Source of the DNA: Acidobacteriota bacterium
Lineage (GTDB): Bacteria; Acidobacteriota; Vicinamibacteria; Vicinamibacterales; 2-12-FULL-66-21
Assembly: GCA_013697225.1 (NCBI GenBank)
Contig: JACCXG010000552.1
Location: 1-7,792 of the forward strand
Length of the DNA stretch: 7,792 nt
Direction: 5' to 3'
How positions within the stretch are numbered: position 1 is the first letter of the stretch; each line of letters starts with the position of its first letter. This document shows positions 5,490 to 7,792 of the stretch, piece by piece. A model generated the notes under the pieces. It was given only the letters and a program-made list of their open reading frames with translations. It did not search any database and was not told the DNA's origin. The translations under genes and the position numbers were made by a program.

Positions 5490-6769
5490 TGGATCGTCAC
5501 CCTGGGCCAGTCGTACCTCGCAAGCGTGCCGCTGAAGCGGAGGGGGCTTCTCGCGCCGTCCACCTGCACGCGCACCATGTAGGTGCCTGGCCGCAGCCCG
5601 CTGGCGTGAACCTGTATAGAGCTACTCTCGTCCGAGTTTGCGTCCGGGTCGGACGCTTCTCTTGGGGGGACGGCGAAGCTGTAGGCCCGCGCCGGGCGGT
5701 CGGCCGGCGGCCTGTACTCGTTCAACATCAAGACCACCCGCTGCGACTTGCCGACCTTGGGATCGAAGCCGATCCTGATGTCCACGCGTCGGGGGGCGTC
5801 ACCGCTGCCTTGAGGGTTGCTCACCGAGGCCGTGATCTTGGGGTTCAGATCGAACGCCACCACGTTCGACTCGAAGCCGGGGTGCGGCGCGGGGGGCGTG
5901 CCTATCTGAGCGTACTGCACCACCTGGACGCTGTGCACGCCGGGGCGCAGGTCTCCCGGTAGGGTCACGCTGACCCGCGCGTCGTCCACCTCCCCGGGCT
6001 CCACCTTTGTACCGTCTATGCGGACCCGGGTGAGATCGCCGCGTAGCTGTTTGCCGGCGAGGATCAGCGTGTAGCGCGCGTAGATGGGTTGGTCCGCCAC
6101 GACGGGCGCTACGTCGCCCTCCCGCGACAGGATCCGCTCGATGGTCGGCTGGCGGAAGGGCACGGCGTAGACGTTTCGCGCACGCACGGGCAGCGCGATC
6201 TGTGGTTCGGCCTCGCTCTCGATCAAGACGACCGTGCCCTGGTAGGCGAACGACAGGGCGTAGGGGGTCTGGAAGAACACCGACCAGAGCTTGGACAGGT
6301 CTTCGAGCGAGAGTGGGCTTGGCGTGAACTTGATCGACTCGACGCTCTCCGCCAGGTTGGACTCCGCCAGGAAACCGAAGAGCGGGTCCGCGAGGGTGTC
6401 CTGGATCATCTTGCGCGTCAGTACCGATCTGGTGTGCAGCGTGCGTACGACGCTGCCGAGCAAGAGCTGCGCCTCCAGCTTCGGCTCGTCGCCGTAGAAG
6501 CTCAACAGGTAGTGAAGGTCGAGCGCCGCCTGGGGGCGTCTTTGCAGCGATCCGTCGGCCCTGCGGGCGGGCAGGTCGGCGTTGCGCCAGGCGGCGTTGG
6601 GCGCCACCTGGTAGAGGAACAGGTTGACGCCCGCCTCAGGCGCGCCGTTCTGCGCGCTTTCCGGACGGCCGGTGCCCACCTTCGCGCCCGGCACGTCAGC
6701 GTCGATGGCCGCCTGCAAGTTCCGGTGCAAGACCGCCGTTACGGTGGCGATGGCCTGGTAGTTGCTCAT
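5486..6769 (-). CDS. DUF4255 (Pvc16/Afp16-type) eCIS tail terminator with Ig-like C-terminal extension
   Basis: This 427-residue protein begins MSNYQAIATV. Residues about 8-195 match the DUF4255/Pvc16 N-terminal family: note LHYLLSFYGDEPKLEAQ (85-101) and LWSVFFQTPYALSFAYQ (161-177). Family members are thought to cap the end of the contractile tube and sheath. I chose the ATG at 6769, not the in-frame GTG at 6934, because the family N-terminus begins here, a GGGGGA Shine-Dalgarno-like stretch lies 5 bases upstream, and the ATG overlaps the preceding stop by 4 bases. After the family domain come two beta-rich segments: residues about 207-312 (IPT/TIG-like, starting PTIERILSREGD) and about 325-415 (ending LRPGTYMVRVQVDGA). 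Afp16 and Pvc16 are near 300 residues as I recall, so this is a long form. The family call is firm; the Ig-like call rests on pattern only. Confidence 0.92.
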   Translation of the reverse strand: MSNYQAIATVTAVLHRNLQAAIDADVPGAKVGTGRPESAQNGAPEAGVNLFLYQVAPNAAWRNADLPARRADGSLQRRPQAALDLHYLLSFYGDEPKLEAQLLLGSVVRTLHTRSVLTRKMIQDTLADPLFGFLAESNLAESVESIKFTPSPLSLEDLSKLWSVFFQTPYALSFAYQGTVVLIESEAEPQIALPVRARNVYAVPFRQPTIERILSREGDVAPVVADQPIYARYTLILAGKQLRGDLTRVRIDGTKVEPGEVDDARVSVTLPGDLRPGVHSVQVVQYAQIGTPPAPHPGFESNVVAFDLNPKITASVSNPQGSGDAPRRVDIRIGFDPKVGKSQRVVLMLNEYRPPADRPARAYSFAVPPREASDPDANSDESSSIQVHASGLRPGTYMVRVQVDGARSPLRFSGTLARYDWPRVTIH

Positions 6770-7792
6770 CGCCGTCCCCCGCCGCTGCGCGAGCGCAGGT
6801 AGTCGTCCAGGGACAACCTCGCCGGCTTCGCGGCCTGCTGACGCGGGGGTGGAGTAGTCATGGCCCGCACCTCGACGCGCCCGATGTTCACGCGGACGAT
6901 GGGCGGAGACGGCTCGGGCTGGGGTTGCCGCCACGGGCCCCCCTCCGGGTAAGCGTCGGAAGGACCCATCGTCGGCTTCATGAGGGTTGCGTCCGGCGCC
7001 GCAGAGACGGATGGGGACGCTTCGGGCCCGGTTGCCCGCTCGTCCGGGATAACCCTGGGCGGCGGCCCTGGACGCCGTTCTCGTACCGCGGTCCGGCCAG
7101 AGGCGTGCGACGACAGATCCGAGGGGTCGGACGAAGCCGGAGGAGTCGCCGGGCGCGCGGTAACCTCGTCGGACCGACCGGGCCGGACCGCGGGCCTCGC
7201 CGGGATCACGGTCGCGACCTCCGTCGCCCGCGCGGCGCGGCCTGGATCGGCCGGGAGGGACCCTTCCAGACCCCCGGGACGGGTTTTCGCCGCCTCCTCA
7301 CGTCGCCCTCCTGCGGTATCCCGGGTCGCTAGCATCCTCTCGGCCGGTTCGACGCGCGCGGCCCACGCGCCGGCTTCTGGGGCTTTCTGCTCACTCCACG
7401 ATCCTCGTGCGTCAATGACGGACCGGACCTGGGGGCTTGCACCCGCCCTTGCGGCGTCAACCGCGATCTCCGTGGAGCGTAACTCATCCGGAGCGTCCAG
7501 ATCCGGCCTTGTCTCCGCGATCGGTTTGACGGATGCCCGTGCCTCGGGTTCGTACGCGCCCCTCGGATGTCTGATGGACGGGATAATCTCTTCCTCCCTC
7601 TCGGGAACGTCCTCTGCCGGGCGCGGTCTCGGAGCGGGACTCGTACGCGCACCGGGCGGCGAAGCGACCCCGACCTCGTCTTCCCCGGGGTCCGGGTCGT
7701 CGGGAGCGACGTCGACCCGGACCCCCGGATGTTCGACTACTGTTCTCTCGTATTGCCCCGTCGGAGTGTCCGCGGGGGGTGCCGCATCACCG
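6766..7792 (-). CDS. eCIS-associated disordered protein, C-terminal part (5' end outside window)
   Basis: The reading frame ending at the TGA at 6768-6766 stays open to the right edge of the window (341 residues visible). An ATG at 7335 exists, but I translated the frame codon by codon upstream of it and found no stop and no ATG, GTG or TTG, so the true start is beyond 7792 and 7335 is probably an internal Met. The visible chain is rich in Pro, Arg, Ala, Glu and Asp with no membrane segment or fold-like pattern, so it looks disordered. Only the last 46 residues look ordered: IVRVNIGRVEVRA (from about 6900) and LSLDDYLRSR (from about 6816). From memory, proteins with such a tail occur just before the DUF4255 gene in eCIS loci; their function is unknown to me. 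The stop overlaps the next start by 4 bases (ATGA). It could be the disordered C-terminus of a larger structural protein. Confidence 0.75.
   Translation of the reverse strand, partial: GDAAPPADTPTGQYERTVVEHPGVRVDVAPDDPDPGEDEVGVASPPGARTSPAPRPRPAEDVPEREEEIIPSIRHPRGAYEPEARASVKPIAETRPDLDAPDELRSTEIAVDAARAGASPQVRSVIDARGSWSEQKAPEAGAWAARVEPAERMLATRDTAGGRREEAAKTRPGGLEGSLPADPGRAARATEVATVIPARPAVRPGRSDEVTARPATPPASSDPSDLSSHASGRTAVRERRPGPPPRVIPDERATGPEASPSVSAAPDATLMKPTMGPSDAYPEGGPWRQPQPEPSPPIVRVNIGRVEVRAMTTPPPRQQAAKPARLSLDDYLRSRSGGGRR

Noticed and set aside
6089..6802. 237-residue plus-strand open frame opposite the DUF4255 gene
   Set aside because: It is antisense to a recognised family, with Arg/Gly/Val-biased composition typical of GC-rich shadow frames.
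7329..7652. 107-residue minus-strand frame near the right edge
   Set aside because: It overlaps the continuous frame that leads into the IVRVNIGRVEVRA tail, and is Arg-rich without features.

Overview
The window reads as the tail end of an extracellular contractile injection system (eCIS, a phage-tail-like particle) locus followed by cargo genes. Every supported gene lies on the minus strand, so transcription runs from position 7792 towards position 1, and both ends of the window cut through genes. Base composition is very GC-rich (hand-counted lines reach about 77% GC in the core genes). The gene set (two-part AAA+ ATPase, DUF4255/Pvc16-type terminator protein, DUF4157 proteins) occurs in environmental Chloroflexota, Actinomycetota, Myxococcota, Cyanobacteriota and similar groups. 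I cannot assign a taxon from sequence alone.

Core module, in transcription order: (1) the 3' part of a long disordered Pro/Arg/Ala-rich protein with a C-terminal IVRVNIGRVEVRA motif (7792-6766, open at the window edge); (2) a DUF4255/Pvc16-type tail terminator with extra C-terminal Ig-like segments (6769-5486); (3) an eCIS AAA+ ATPase of the Afp15/Cis15 type with a degenerate first and an intact second ATPase domain (5489-3474); (4) a small conserved eCIS-associated protein (3477-3178). These four genes are chained by three successive 4-base stop/start overlaps (ATGA, TTGA, GTGA), which suggests translational coupling.

Cargo/accessory module: after a 61-base gap come four genes separated by roughly 30-100 bases: (5) a Cys-rich YkgJ-like protein with 12 cysteines (3116-2718); (6) a 479-residue DUF4157 protein carrying HELTH in the DUF4157 core and a second zinc-protease-like HEMHH motif in an unrelated C-terminal domain, the best effector candidate (2616-1177); (7) a 143-residue predicted beta-sandwich protein immediately downstream (1144-713); (8) a second DUF4157-type protein that keeps the RFGHDFGKVRVH segment but lacks the HExxH core in the visible part (654-1, truncated by the window). 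These genes look less GC-rich than the core. Two perfect or near-perfect hairpins sit in this module, one in the gap before the effector gene and one in the last codons of the effector gene.

Working model (inference): the core genes finish and cap the injection tube and sheath, the DUF4157 proteins are loaded cargo or cargo-associated factors, and the small beta-sandwich protein may be a partner, chaperone or inhibitor of the metalloprotease-like effector. No RNA genes, CRISPR arrays, insertion sequences or convincing promoters or intrinsic terminators were seen.
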